From the NCBI GenBank assembly GCA_945907735.1, contig CAMDTL010000003.1, positions 97,625-161,624 of the forward strand: a DNA stretch of 64,000 nt, read 5' to 3'. The notes under the pieces are model-generated. The model was not told the origin of the DNA and did not search any database. It worked only from the letters and a program-made list of their open reading frames with translations. The stretch is from Methylotenera oryzisoli (GTDB taxonomy: Bacteria; Pseudomonadota; Gammaproteobacteria; Burkholderiales; Methylophilaceae). Shown here piece by piece: positions 1 through 9,510 of this stretch (the stretch's first letter is position 1; the number at the start of each line of letters is the position of its first letter). Position numbers and translations under genes: made by a program.

Positions 1-317
1 ACTTACCGCTGGACGAGTTGAAAAAAGCCAAAGTAAGTGAAGATGACATTTTGCAAAGCCGCGCAACGCCTCAAGTCAAAGAACTCATCGAGTATCAAAT
101 TGAACGCGCAGAAACTTATTACGACAAAGCCTTGCGCGAATTGCCCGTGGAAGATGCCAAACAACAGCGCACCGGTCTGATGATGGCGGCGATTTACCGT
201 ACCTTATTGCGCGAAATTAAGGCTGACAGTGCCGAAAAAGTCTTAAATTTTAAAACCAAATTGCCGCCTTTGCGCAAATTTATACTCGCCATGCAAACCT
301 ATTTCAAATATGCCTAA
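1..317 (+). CDS. hpnD: Presqualene diphosphate synthase HpnD, C-terminal part (5' end outside window)
   Basis: The reading frame is already open at the window edge (first full codon at base 3) and ends at 317, so only about the last 105 residues are present. The sequence matches the C-terminus of the squalene/phytoene synthase family: a helical YLPLDEL-like segment, then IEYQIERAETYYDKAL and the hydrophobic tail that follows KLPPLRKF. HpnD makes presqualene diphosphate from two farnesyl diphosphates for hopanoid synthesis. Its last 8 bases overlap hpnE, the next enzyme of the same route, which indicates translational coupling. The HpnD rather than HpnC assignment rests on the fusion-like order HpnD-HpnE and on the tail sequence, so it is likely but not certain. 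Confidence 0.8.
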   Translation, partial: LPLDELKKAKVSEDDILQSRATPQVKELIEYQIERAETYYDKALRELPVEDAKQQRTGLMMAAIYRTLLREIKADSAEKVLNFKTKLPPLRKFILAMQTYFKYA

Positions 318-1614
318 ACACGTGGTTGTCATCGGCAGTGGAATGGCAGGCCTAGCAGCCGCATGTATGTTGGCCAACAGAGGCATTCAAGTGACAATTT
401 TTGAGGCTGCGCCGCAATTAGGTGGTCGCGCGCGCGGCGTAAACCACAAGGGCGTGAAACTGGATAATGGCCAGCACATTTTGCTGGGCGCCTACAAACA
501 AACTTTGGCACTGTTAAAACTTGCAAGCGTGGATGAAAATCAAGCATTGATGCGGCTTTCATTGCACTTGACGATGTTGGATTTAAGTAAAAACACGTTT
601 TCGCTCAAGGCTTGTAGCTCGCTACCCGCGCCACTACATATTCTCGCAGGGCTTTTATTGGCTAAAGGTGCGCCGCTCACAGCACGATTTTCAGCGATTA
701 AACTCATGCTTTGGATGAAACTGCACAACTTCAAACTGCCGCAAGATGAGCCGCTTGCAAGTTTTTTACAACACAAAAACCAACCCGAGTTTATCATCAA
801 AAACCTGTGGGAGCCTTTATGTTTAGCGACTTTGAACACACCTCTTCAGTTTGCCAGCACACAAATTTTTTTAAATGTGTTGCGTGACAGTTTTGCTAAG
901 AAAAAAACCGATTCTGACATGTTGCTACCACGTGTGGACTTAAGCAGCCTGCTCGCCGAACCGCTGGCAGCCTATATTCGGAAGCATGATGGTAAAATTA
1001 AAACCAACTTTTCGATAAAAAGTATCTCGCAAACAAATTCAGGTTTTCTGTTAAATGACGAGCACGTGTTTAGCCATGTGATTATTGCCTGTGCACCGCA
1101 TCAATTGGGCAATGTTGCCGCTCCACCCCGTCATTCCCTCGCAGGCGGGAATCCAGTGTTAATGGAAAACTTTGCATTTCACTACCAGCCCATCACCACC
1201 ATTTACCTACAATACGCAGAGAGTACGAAACTGCCGCAAGCCATGACTGGTTTAATTGGTAGCCTTGCACAATGGGTGTTCGATAAAGGTCAGTTGTGTG
1301 GTCAGCACGGCTTAATGGCGGTGGTGATAAGCGCACATGTACCTTTTGACATGTCCCAAACTGCGCTTGCAGCAAGGGTTGCCGAGGAATTAAAAAATGC
1401 TTTTCCACAACTCAAAAAACCACTGTGGCATAAAGTGATTGCAGAAAAACGCGCGACATTCTCGTGCCAGGTGAATTTACCTAGGCCATCGCACGTCACG
1501 CCCTATCCACAGCTATATTTGGCGGGCGATTACACCTGTGCCGATTACCCCGCCACTATAGAAGGCGCGGTTAGAAGTGGCATGGCTTGCGCGGATTTGG
1601 TGCTTAATTCGTAG
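310..1614 (+). CDS. hpnE: Squalene-associated FAD-dependent desaturase / hydroxysqualene dehydroxylase HpnE
   Basis: A 434-residue protein starting with the dinucleotide-binding fold VVIGSGMAGLAAA and FEAAPQLGGRARG, the signature of phytoene-desaturase-like amine oxidases. The C-terminus has the second FAD motif LYLAGDYTCADYPATIEGA. HpnE converts hydroxysqualene to squalene ahead of hopene cyclisation. The ATG at 310 overlaps the end of hpnD. Around residues 272-282 (bases about 1126-1157) the coding sequence carries a palindromic repeat with arms ATTCCC/GGGAAT that reads in frame as RHSLAGGNP; this looks like a repeat element inserted without breaking the frame. Length is normal for the family (about 420-440). 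Confidence 0.9.
   Translation: MPKHVVVIGSGMAGLAAACMLANRGIQVTIFEAAPQLGGRARGVNHKGVKLDNGQHILLGAYKQTLALLKLASVDENQALMRLSLHLTMLDLSKNTFSLKACSSLPAPLHILAGLLLAKGAPLTARFSAIKLMLWMKLHNFKLPQDEPLASFLQHKNQPEFIIKNLWEPLCLATLNTPLQFASTQIFLNVLRDSFAKKKTDSDMLLPRVDLSSLLAEPLAAYIRKHDGKIKTNFSIKSISQTNSGFLLNDEHVFSHVIIACAPHQLGNVAAPPRHSLAGGNPVLMENFAFHYQPITTIYLQYAESTKLPQAMTGLIGSLAQWVFDKGQLCGQHGLMAVVISAHVPFDMSQTALAARVAEELKNAFPQLKKPLWHKVIAEKRATFSCQVNLPRPSHVTPYPQLYLAGDYTCADYPATIEGAVRSGMACADLVLNS
1126..1157. repeat. Short palindromic repeat inside hpnE
   Basis: Bases 1133-1138 (ATTCCC) and 1147-1152 (GGGAAT) form the arms of a small hairpin in the context CGTCATTCCCTCGCAGGCGG. This resembles the GTCATTCCCGC-GGGAATCC class of dispersed palindromes that is common between genes in Proteobacteria. 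Here it lies in frame within hpnE. Confidence 0.5.
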
Positions 1615-1636
1615 CTTATAAGCGCCAAATAAACAC

Positions 1637-1693
1637 CACTGGACTCAAACACGCCAGTGCAGGCCTGTAAATAGCATGGATACTTGACTGCAG
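1637..1693 (+). repeat. CATGGATA-family dispersed repeat, copy A
   Basis: Begins with the inverted pair CACTGG/CCAGTG, followed by GCAGGCCTG and the core GCATGGATACTTGACTGCAG. It is very similar over its whole length to copy B at 15594-15650. It lies between the convergent ends of hpnE and radA. Confidence 0.7.
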
Positions 1694-1712
1694 CGCAGTC
1701 ATCGAGTGAACG

Positions 1713-3086
1713 TTATCCGTTTCTTAACTGATGCAGCACCTGCTCCAAGCGCTCTACTGCAATCACTTCCAAGCCTGCAATTTTCGCTTTTGGCGCATTC
1801 GATTTTGGTACAATCGCTTTGGTAAAACCCAATTTTGCAGCTTCTTTTAAGCGCATTTGGCCGCCTGGTACCGGGCGCACTTCACCCGCCAACCCAACCT
1901 CACCAAATACGATAAGTTTATTATCTAATGGTTTGTTTTTCAAAGAAGAAATGATCGATAATATCACCGCCAAATCGACCGCTGGCTCAGCAATTTTTAC
2001 GCCACCGACGGCATTAATGAACACGTCTTGATCAAAACACGGCATGCCGGCGTGACGATTTAACACTGCAAGCAGCATGGCTAAGCGGTTCTGTTCAAGG
2101 CCGGTTGCCAAGCGTTTTGGGTTGGGCGCATGACTTTCATCCAGCAACGCTTGAATTTCGATTAACAGCGGCCGCGTGCCTTCCATGGTTACCGTAATGC
2201 AACTGCCTGCCACTTGGCTTTCATGGTGCGATAGAAATAGTGCACTAGGGTTTGCTACTTCTCGCAGACCTTTTTCCGTCATGGCGAACACACCCAACTC
2301 ATTCACAGCGCCAAAGCGATTTTTAAAAGCACGGATTAACCTAAATGAAGAGTTTTGATCGCCTTCAAAATACAATACGGTATCCACAATATGCTCTAGC
2401 ACGCGCGGCCCGGCAAGTGAGCCTTCTTTGGTAACATGCCCGACCAAAATCACCGTAATGCCGAGTTGCTTGGCCAAACGTGTAAGCTGCGCCGAGCATT
2501 CGCGCACTTGTGCAACTGAGCCTGGCGCGGATTGCAGTGCCTCAGAATACACGGTTTGAATCGAATCAATGACCGCGATATTGGGTTTGTGCGTTTGTAG
2601 CGTAGCGAGAATTTTTTCAAGGTTAATTTCGGCTAACAGCTCGACATTGCTAGCATCCAAGCCCAAACGCTTGGCGCGCATGGCAATTTGCTGTGGTGAT
2701 TCTTCACCGCTCACATAAATGGCTTGAGAATTTTTACCAAGGTGGCACAACACCTGCAAAAGTAGCGTCGATTTTCCAATGCCTGGGTCGCCGCCAATCA
2801 GCACCACGCCGCCTTCTACCAAGCCGCCGCCCAGCACGCGGTCAAATTCGCTAATGCCAGTGGCTGTACGCTCAATATCAGCCGCCTTAATGCTGCTTAA
2901 TTTTTGTAATTGGCTAGATGCCGCTAAACCCTCAAATTTGTTAGCGTAGCGGTTGCTTGCAGTGCTGCTTTCCTCGATGCTTTCCAGCAAAGTATTCCAC
3001 GATAAGCAGCTTGGGCATTGACCTTGCCATTTCGGCTCACTGGCACCGCATTCAGTGCAGCTGTAGATGGTTTTAGCTTTTGCCAT
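1713..3086 (-). CDS. radA: DNA repair protein RadA (Sms)
   Basis: 457 residues, the usual RadA length. The N-terminal C4 zinc finger has cysteines at 10, 13, 24 and 27. The RecA-like ATPase core has Walker A GGDPGIGKST at 98-107. The RadA-specific KNRFG motif is at 255-259. The C-terminal third is the Lon-protease-like domain without the serine-lysine pair. RadA is a branch-migration helicase that acts in recombination intermediates. The gene lies 21 bp downstream of dnaB on the same strand, so the two are probably co-transcribed. Confidence 0.97.
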   Translation of the reverse strand: MAKAKTIYSCTECGASEPKWQGQCPSCLSWNTLLESIEESSTASNRYANKFEGLAASSQLQKLSSIKAADIERTATGISEFDRVLGGGLVEGGVVLIGGDPGIGKSTLLLQVLCHLGKNSQAIYVSGEESPQQIAMRAKRLGLDASNVELLAEINLEKILATLQTHKPNIAVIDSIQTVYSEALQSAPGSVAQVRECSAQLTRLAKQLGITVILVGHVTKEGSLAGPRVLEHIVDTVLYFEGDQNSSFRLIRAFKNRFGAVNELGVFAMTEKGLREVANPSALFLSHHESQVAGSCITVTMEGTRPLLIEIQALLDESHAPNPKRLATGLEQNRLAMLLAVLNRHAGMPCFDQDVFINAVGGVKIAEPAVDLAVILSIISSLKNKPLDNKLIVFGEVGLAGEVRPVPGGQMRLKEAAKLGFTKAIVPKSNAPKAKIAGLEVIAVERLEQVLHQLRNG

Positions 3087-3107
3087 AACGGGTTTAATTT
3101 GATGGCA

Positions 3108-4490
3108 TTAGTAATTATCTGGCATATAGCCTGCGTTAGCATAATTTTCAAATCGGGTATGTTCACCGATAAAGGTCAGTTTTACGCGACCAATCGGGCC
3201 GTTACGCTGTTTGCCAATAATAATTTCTGCTGTGCCCTTATCGGTGCTATCGGGGTTATACACCTCATCACGATAGATAAACAAAATTAAATCGGCATCT
3301 TGCTCAATCGCGCCAGACTCGCGTAAATCGCTCATGACAGGGCGTTTATCAGGGCGCGTTTCCACACTTCGATTAAGCTGAGAAAGCGCCACCACCGGCA
3401 CATCCAGCTCTTTTGCCAATGCTTTAAGTGAACGTGAAATCTCTGAGATTTCTGTGGCGCGATTTTCGCCCTGCTTGCCTGCGGGGGCCGACATCAGTTG
3501 CAAGTAATCCACTACAATTAAACCCAATTTACCTGTTTGGCGATGCAAGCGGCGCGCCCTAGCCCGCACATCAAAACTACTTAAGCCCGCACCTTCATCA
3601 ATAAAAATCGGTGCTTCATTCAGCCTGCCCAGCGCTGTGGTGAGTTTTTCCCAATCTTCATCCTCCAACCGCCCAGTGCGCATGCGATGTTGATCTAGTC
3701 GCCCCACGGAGCCTATCATCCGCATCGCTAGTTGGGTTGAGGCCATCTCCATCGAGAATACCGCCACCGGCAAACCAGTATCCAGTGCCACATTTTCGGC
3801 CACGTTAAGCGAAAATGCCGTTTTACCCATGGAAGGCCGTCCTGCCACGATAATTAAGTCGCCACCCTGCAAGCCAGAGGTCATTGAATCTAAATCACTA
3901 AAGCCAGTGGGAATGCCGGTGACATCACTTGGATTATCGCGCGAAAACAGCAGATCAATGCGCTCCGCCACTTGCGGCAACAGCGCTTGAATATCCTGAA
4001 AGCCTTGGCTACTACGCTGACCGCCCTCGGCAATCTGAAAAATCTTCGCTTCCGCTTCGTCCAATAGCTGTTGCGCGTCGCGCCCATTCGGGTTGTAGGC
4101 GCTATCGGCAATGCCAGAGCCCACTACCACCAATTTTCGCATAATAGCGCGTTCGCGCACAATCTCGGCATAACGGCGGATATTAGCGGCGGTGGGTGTA
4201 TTTTGCGCCAGTGCGCCTAAATAGGCAATGCCGCCTACCGTTGAGAGCTCAGCGGTACTTTCCAGCGACTCTGCCACCGTCACAATGTCAGCTGGCCGAT
4301 TATGCTCAATCAGCTTGGCAATATGCTGAAAGATGGTTTTGTGATCGTGCTGATAAAAATCATCCGCTTTTAAAATATCGGCAATTTTATCCAGCGCCTC
4401 ATTCTCTAGTAGCAAGCCACCAATCACCGATTGCTCGGCCTCAACAGAATGTGGGGGAAGTTTTAGCGCATCTAATTGTTCGTCAGCCAT
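3108..4490 (-). CDS. dnaB: Replicative DNA helicase DnaB
   Basis: N-terminal LKLPPHSVEAEQSVIGGLL is the DnaB signature, followed by the primase-interacting helical domain, a linker, and the RecA-like helicase domain with Walker A GRPSMGKTAF and SQLNRSVE. No intein is present. The frame extends 13 codons upstream to 4529, but I place the start at 4490 (MADEQLDALKLPPHS). Homologues begin at about this point, and the upstream stretch contains a TATAAT box directly in front. DnaB unwinds DNA ahead of the replication fork. It is followed by radA after 21 bp. Confidence 0.96.
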   Translation of the reverse strand: MADEQLDALKLPPHSVEAEQSVIGGLLLENEALDKIADILKADDFYQHDHKTIFQHIAKLIEHNRPADIVTVAESLESTAELSTVGGIAYLGALAQNTPTAANIRRYAEIVRERAIMRKLVVVGSGIADSAYNPNGRDAQQLLDEAEAKIFQIAEGGQRSSQGFQDIQALLPQVAERIDLLFSRDNPSDVTGIPTGFSDLDSMTSGLQGGDLIIVAGRPSMGKTAFSLNVAENVALDTGLPVAVFSMEMASTQLAMRMIGSVGRLDQHRMRTGRLEDEDWEKLTTALGRLNEAPIFIDEGAGLSSFDVRARARRLHRQTGKLGLIVVDYLQLMSAPAGKQGENRATEISEISRSLKALAKELDVPVVALSQLNRSVETRPDKRPVMSDLRESGAIEQDADLILFIYRDEVYNPDSTDKGTAEIIIGKQRNGPIGRVKLTFIGEHTRFENYANAGYMPDNY

Positions 4491-4496
4491 GCATAG

Positions 4497-4503
4497 ATTA
4501 TAC
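4497..4503 (-). promoter_or_regulatory. Possible -10 box immediately upstream of dnaB
   Basis: On the minus strand GGTATAATCTATGC precedes the dnaB ATG, placing TATAAT only about 7 bases from the start codon. If used, the transcript would be leaderless or nearly so. No convincing -35 is visible, so this is tentative. Confidence 0.3.
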
Positions 4504-4659
4504 CGAACCTTAAGCGCTACTGTAGCCATTTTTAGGCGTTTAAGTTTTTGCGGCAGTCAGTTGGCTCTTTTTTATTGCAGAACCATATACAAAGCACGTG
4601 CGAGGCAATACATAATCTTGCACTATCTATAGTTGAGCCAGGTATTATTAGAAGCGGTA

Positions 4660-4737
4660 GTAGATGAGCTTAGATGATAAGCTAATGAATGGACTGGTTT
4701 ATAATCCGCATTTACTCACTATTTTGGGCTCATCTAC
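4660..4737. promoter_or_regulatory. Inverted repeat and -10 box in the mqo upstream region
   Basis: A perfect 10-base inverted repeat, GTAGATGAGC at 4660-4669 and GCTCATCTAC at 4728-4737, brackets a TATAAT at 4700-4705. The spacing of 58 bases suits either a looped operator pair or a long leader hairpin. The -35 region is weak. The mqo start is 33 bp downstream of the second arm. Confidence 0.4.
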
Positions 4738-4770
4738 GATAGCCCCTTTAACAATTAGATAGCAATTAGC

Positions 4771-6264
4771 ATGATAAATTTAGAAACAGACGTGTTGTTA
4801 GTAGGTGGCGGCATTATGGGCGCCACCCTTGGCATGCTATTGCAGCAACTAGCGCCAGATTTGCACATTAGCATGATTGAGCAGCTGCAAGATGTGGCAT
4901 TAGAGAGCTCGGACGCGCTAAACAACGCGGGTACAGGCCACGCCGGCTATTGCGAGCTTAATTACACGCCACAAGCAGCCGATGGTAGCATTGACATTAG
5001 GCGCGCGCTGGAAATTAATGCTGCTTTTGAAGTTTCACTACAATTTTGGTCCCATTTGGTTGAAACTGGCGCCCTGCCAGCACCCGACGCCTTTATCAAT
5101 AAAACGCCGCATTTAAGCTTGGTTTGGGGCGATAAAAATATTGCTTTTTTGAAGCAACGGGTTGCTTTACTCACACAACATCATTGTTTTGCCGATATGC
5201 AATATAGTGAGGAGTTTTCTCAACTCAACACTTGGATGCCTCTGCTGATGGCAAACAGAAATGCCCAGGATAAATTAGCTGCCAGTTATGTGGCATATGG
5301 CTCTGACGTTGATTTTGGCGCCTTAACGCGGCACTTGGTAACGCATCTTAAAACCCGAGCCAACTTTACACTGCACACCCATACGCAAGTAAAAAAGCTC
5401 GCTCAAATGCAAGACCGCAGCCAAGATAACCGTTGGCATGTCAAGCTGCTGGACTTGCCAACGAAACACACTAAAACCATCCATGCCAAATTTGTATTTT
5501 TGGGCGCGGGTGGTGGCGCATTGCCCTTGTTGCAAAAGGCAGACATCGATGAAAGCAAAGGCTATGGTGGCTTTCCAGTCAGTGGGCAATGGCTCATTTG
5601 CAATAATCCTAAGCTGATTCAGCAACATCAAGTAAAAGTGTATGGCAAGGCGGCTAAGGGTGCGCCGCCAATGTCGGTGCCACATTTAGATACGCGCATG
5701 ATTAACGGCAAACCTGCCCTGCTGTTTGGGCCTTTTGCTGGCTTGACCACTAAATTTTTAAAGCAAGGCTCAAAGCTAGACTTAGCCAAATCGCTAACAG
5801 CAAACAACCTGAAAGCCATGCTGGGCGTTGGTCGAAGCAATATGGCATTAACAAAGTATTTGCTAAAAGAAGCTAGGCAAACGCATGAGCAGCGCATGCA
5901 ACACTTGCGCGAGTTTCTGCCACTGGCCGAGGCCAGCGACTGGCAGCTGGCTAACGCTGGCCAGCGCGTGCAAATTATTAAACAATGTGAGAAAAACTGG
6001 GGGAAACTTGAGTTTGGCACTGAGATTGTGGCTGCACAAGATGGCACACTTGCCGCCTTATTGGGTGCTTCTCCTGGCGCATCCACTAGTGTGCAAGCCA
6101 TGATTAGCGTGCTGGAGCGTTGCTTTGCTGCACAAATGCACACTGCGGAATGGGCAAGCAAGTTGCGCGTGTTAGTGCCCTCTTATGGCCAATCGCTGAT
6201 TGACGATGCGGCATTACTAAAACAAGTACGTCAACACACTTTAAAAACGCTCGAGCTAAGCTAA
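4771..6264 (+). CDS. mqo: Malate:quinone oxidoreductase
   Basis: 497 residues, typical for Mqo. The N-terminus DVLLVGGGIMGATLGMLL is the FAD-binding fold, followed by the Mqo-specific LESSDALNNAGTGHAGYCELNYTP and, at the C-terminus, GASPGASTSV. The enzyme is a peripheral membrane flavoprotein that oxidises malate to oxaloacetate and passes electrons to quinone, replacing or complementing NAD-dependent malate dehydrogenase. The gene stands alone. Its TAA stop (6262-6264) overlaps the TAG of the convergent rlmB (6261-6263), so the two genes end inside each other by 4 bases. Confidence 0.96.
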   Translation: MINLETDVLLVGGGIMGATLGMLLQQLAPDLHISMIEQLQDVALESSDALNNAGTGHAGYCELNYTPQAADGSIDIRRALEINAAFEVSLQFWSHLVETGALPAPDAFINKTPHLSLVWGDKNIAFLKQRVALLTQHHCFADMQYSEEFSQLNTWMPLLMANRNAQDKLAASYVAYGSDVDFGALTRHLVTHLKTRANFTLHTHTQVKKLAQMQDRSQDNRWHVKLLDLPTKHTKTIHAKFVFLGAGGGALPLLQKADIDESKGYGGFPVSGQWLICNNPKLIQQHQVKVYGKAAKGAPPMSVPHLDTRMINGKPALLFGPFAGLTTKFLKQGSKLDLAKSLTANNLKAMLGVGRSNMALTKYLLKEARQTHEQRMQHLREFLPLAEASDWQLANAGQRVQIIKQCEKNWGKLEFGTEIVAAQDGTLAALLGASPGASTSVQAMISVLERCFAAQMHTAEWASKLRVLVPSYGQSLIDDAALLKQVRQHTLKTLELS

Positions 6265-7034
6265 GCTTTAACCAAACTGCGTTGGCAACGCGCTTCATAC
6301 AAGCAAATGCCAGTTGCCACGCTCACGTTAAGGCTCTCAACAGAGCCAAACATCGGAATTGTCACCAGCGCATCGCAAGTCTCCGCGGTTAAACGTCGAA
6401 TGCCGTCGCCTTCGGCACCTAACACAATCGCTAGCGGACCATCTAATTTTGTATTGAGCAGGCTGACAGGCGCATCCATGCCATTGGGGGCATCTAAAGT
6501 GGTGCCCACCACAAACACCCCTGCCTCTTTAAGCTCGCGCAAGGTGCGCGCGAGATTAGTCACCGCGATAAACGGCACCGTTTCCGCTGCGCCAGAAGCT
6601 ACTTTACGCACCGTCGCGTTTAAGCCCACTGCGCGGTCTTTGGGCGCGATAACGGCATGCACCCCCATGGCATCAGCCACCCGCAAACAAGCGCCAAGGT
6701 TGTGCGGGTCTTCCACGCCATCTAATACTAAAAAGAACGGCGGCTCAGTTAAGTCACTGTCTAAAATATCATGAATATCTTTATAAGGAATCGGCGTATC
6801 TACCACACGCGCCAGCACGCCTTGGTGGCGACCATTGCTGCCAGCCAAGCCATCTAATCTCGATCTATCCACCTGCATCACGCGCACCTGGGCGCTTTCG
6901 GCCAAGTTCAATAAATCTTTCATGCGCGCGTCAATTCTATCCCGGTCGATCAGAATTTCCTCAATACTGGTGGCATGCTGGCGCATACGACTTAATACGG
7001 CGTGAAAGCCAAATAATATGCGGGCATCACTCAT
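6261..7034 (-). CDS. rlmB: 23S rRNA (guanosine-2251-2'-O)-methyltransferase RlmB
   Basis: 257 residues with the SpoU (TrmH-type knot) motifs in order: LDGVEDPHNLGACLRVADAM, IVLGAEGDGIRRL and VESLNVSVATGICLYE. The N-terminal 75 residues form the substrate-binding domain beginning LFGFHAVLSRM. RlmB methylates G2251 in the peptidyl-transferase P-loop of 23S rRNA. It lies 37 bp downstream of rnr, the arrangement also seen in enterobacteria, so an rnr-rlmB operon is likely. Confidence 0.95.
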   Translation of the reverse strand: MSDARILFGFHAVLSRMRQHATSIEEILIDRDRIDARMKDLLNLAESAQVRVMQVDRSRLDGLAGSNGRHQGVLARVVDTPIPYKDIHDILDSDLTEPPFFLVLDGVEDPHNLGACLRVADAMGVHAVIAPKDRAVGLNATVRKVASGAAETVPFIAVTNLARTLRELKEAGVFVVGTTLDAPNGMDAPVSLLNTKLDGPLAIVLGAEGDGIRRLTAETCDALVTIPMFGSVESLNVSVATGICLYEARCQRSLVKA

Positions 7035-7071
7035 CGGCTAATGCTCATTTTTTTGCTGCTCATGGCTGGAC

Positions 7072-9510
7072 TCATCTCTTGGGCTTACCTTTATTTTTGT
7101 TACTGTTAGACTTTTGTTTAGCGGCAGGTCTGGCTATTTTTTTGCCCCCGCCACTACGGTCATGTTTGGCTTTTTCTAGCGCCCGCGTGCTCAAGGGTTT
7201 AAACGCAGTCGATACTTTTGGTTTATTCACATTTAAGGTGTTGCTATTAGCTGCCCTAGCAGACTGATGGTGATTGGCTTCCAAAGCAGCAGAATTAAGC
7301 GCCTCTGTTTTGAGAGGTGAAGCATGACTGATTAAAGTGAAGTCGATTTTAGTGGTTTCTAAATCGACGCGCGCCACTTTGACTGTCAACCTATCGCCCA
7401 ACCTAAACCGTGCGCCAGTACGCTCACCCACCATGGCATGGCGCGCTTTGTCGTAATTAAAGTAGTCGTTACCCAGCTCAGTCACATGCAGCAAGCCTTC
7501 CACATACACACCATCTAGCGCCACAAACACGCCAAAACTGGTGACGCCAGCCACCGTGCCTGCAAATATTTCGCCAATTTTATCCTGCATAAAATAGCAT
7601 TTCAGCCAGTTGTTGACGTCGCGCGTGGCATCATCGGCACGGCGCTCGGTCATGCTGCAATGTACGCCCAAGTTATTCCAATCTTTGGCATTGTATTTTT
7701 CGCCATTGAGCACTGCTTTAATGGCGCGATGAATCAGCAAGTCAGGATAGCGACGAATCGGCGAGGTAAAGTGCGCATACGCCTCGTAAGCCAAGCCAAA
7801 ATGGCCAACGTTATCTGGGCTGTACACCGCTTGCTGCATAGAGCGTAGCAGCACCGTTTGCAACAGTTGTGCATCTGGGCGGTCTTTAATTTGCTGCATC
7901 AGTTTGCCATAATCTTTAGCATGTGGCTTTTCGCCACCACCCACGCCAAAACCCACTTCGCCCATAAACGTGCGTAGCGCTTCTAACTTCTCTGGCGTTG
8001 GTCCTTCGTGAATACGATACAGCGCTAGGTGTTGGTGCGTTTTAAGGAAATCCGCCGCGCACACATTGGCCGCCAGCATACATTCTTCAATTAACTTATG
8101 CGCATCGTTGCGGCCTGTTGGCACGATGCGCTCGATTTTGCCGTTATCATCAAACATCATCATGGTTTCGGTCGATTCAAACTCAATGGCGCCACGTTTT
8201 TCGCGCTGTGCCAACATCAGTTTAAATAGCGCGTATAGATTTTGTACATGCGGCATGATGTGTGCGTACTCGCGCGCAGTTTCGCCGTGCGGGTTTTCCA
8301 GCATATCCGCCACTTTGGTGTAGGTCATGCGTGCTTGAGAGCGCATGACCGACGGATAAAATTGGTATTTTTGCACTAGGCCAGCCGCGTCAATTTGCAT
8401 ATCGCATATCATGCACAGTCGCTCCACATCTGGGTTGAGCGAGCATAAGCCATTTGACAAGGCTTCTGGCAACATGGGGATGACACGGCGCGGAAAATAC
8501 ACGGAATTGCCGCGCTCAAACGCTTCTTTATCCAGTGCGCTATCGGGTTTAACGTAAAAACTCACATCAGCAATCGCAACGACTAAGCGCCAGCCATGGC
8601 CAGCTTTTTCAGCCTGCATAGGCTCAGCAAATACAGCATCATCAAAATCGCGCGCAGTTTCGCCATCAATGGTAATCAGAGCTAACTCACGCAAATCAAT
8701 GCGGCCTTTGTAATCAGCCGCTTGCACCAGTTTGGGAATGCTTTCAGCTTGCTGGTTGGCGGCAGGCGTAAATTCATGCGGCAACTTGTGTTTGCGCAGG
8801 GCAATTTCAATCTCCATGCCGCTATCGGCATAATTGCCCAAAACCTGCACCACTTTGCCCATCGGGTGCGCGCCAGCAGAAGGTTGCGCAGTGAGTTCCA
8901 CCATCACCACCTGGCCTGGCTTAGCACCCATGTCTAAATGGTAGGGAATCAAAATATCTTGGTTGATACGTTTATCTTCGGCTGCCACAATGGTCACGCC
9001 CTGTCCTTGCACCACGCGCCCGACTAAGCTTTTGGTGCTGCGCTCTAACACCTCGACAATTTTGCCTTCTGGTCGGCCTTTTCTATCCTGCCCGCTCATG
9101 CGCACCATGGCACGATCGCCATGCATCACTTGTGCCATCTCGCGCGGGCCTAGAAATAAGTCCTCAGGATATTTAGTGTTATCATCTGGTAGCAAGAAGC
9201 CAAAACCATCAGGATGGCCTTGTACCGTGCCGCTAATTGCGTGAATTTTTTCAGCTAAGCACAATGCGCCCTTACGATTGCGCATAATCTGGCCTTCGCG
9301 CTCCATCGCATTCAAGCGCTTATTAAAGTTATCTCGCTCGTCCACGCCAATATCCAACAAGGTATACACCTGTTCCACACTTAGCGGGACGCCTTGATCT
9401 GCCAGCAACTGTAACACCAACTCGCGGCTAGGCAATGGCGCTTCGTATTGCGCGGCCTCTCGCTTGGCGTAGGGGTCGTTATTGCGTTGATGATGCTTTT
9501 TTGTTGACAA
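7072..9510 (-). CDS. rnr: Ribonuclease R
   Basis: 812 residues in the RNase R order: N-terminal winged helix, two cold-shock domains, the RNB catalytic domain with TIDGETARDFDDAVFAE (the metal-binding aspartates), an S1 domain near 640-725, and a lysine-rich tail. RNase R is a 3'-5' exoribonuclease that degrades structured RNA. The codon at 9508-9510 is TTG, so a non-ATG start is proposed (TTG TCA ACA AAA AAG); no in-frame ATG exists nearby upstream. Its start overlaps the -35 box of the divergent tRNA-Leu promoter. Confidence 0.95.
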   Translation of the reverse strand: MSTKKHHQRNNDPYAKREAAQYEAPLPSRELVLQLLADQGVPLSVEQVYTLLDIGVDERDNFNKRLNAMEREGQIMRNRKGALCLAEKIHAISGTVQGHPDGFGFLLPDDNTKYPEDLFLGPREMAQVMHGDRAMVRMSGQDRKGRPEGKIVEVLERSTKSLVGRVVQGQGVTIVAAEDKRINQDILIPYHLDMGAKPGQVVMVELTAQPSAGAHPMGKVVQVLGNYADSGMEIEIALRKHKLPHEFTPAANQQAESIPKLVQAADYKGRIDLRELALITIDGETARDFDDAVFAEPMQAEKAGHGWRLVVAIADVSFYVKPDSALDKEAFERGNSVYFPRRVIPMLPEALSNGLCSLNPDVERLCMICDMQIDAAGLVQKYQFYPSVMRSQARMTYTKVADMLENPHGETAREYAHIMPHVQNLYALFKLMLAQREKRGAIEFESTETMMMFDDNGKIERIVPTGRNDAHKLIEECMLAANVCAADFLKTHQHLALYRIHEGPTPEKLEALRTFMGEVGFGVGGGEKPHAKDYGKLMQQIKDRPDAQLLQTVLLRSMQQAVYSPDNVGHFGLAYEAYAHFTSPIRRYPDLLIHRAIKAVLNGEKYNAKDWNNLGVHCSMTERRADDATRDVNNWLKCYFMQDKIGEIFAGTVAGVTSFGVFVALDGVYVEGLLHVTELGNDYFNYDKARHAMVGERTGARFRLGDRLTVKVARVDLETTKIDFTLISHASPLKTEALNSAALEANHHQSARAANSNTLNVNKPKVSTAFKPLSTRALEKAKHDRSGGGKKIARPAAKQKSNSNKNKGKPKR

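Noticed and set aside
3108..4490. Possible intein in DnaB, a common site
   Set aside because: The helicase core is continuous at Walker A and downstream motifs; protein length is standard.
5628..6161. A 177-codon minus-strand frame inside mqo
   Set aside because: Entirely antisense to well-conserved Mqo coding sequence; no start signal or family.
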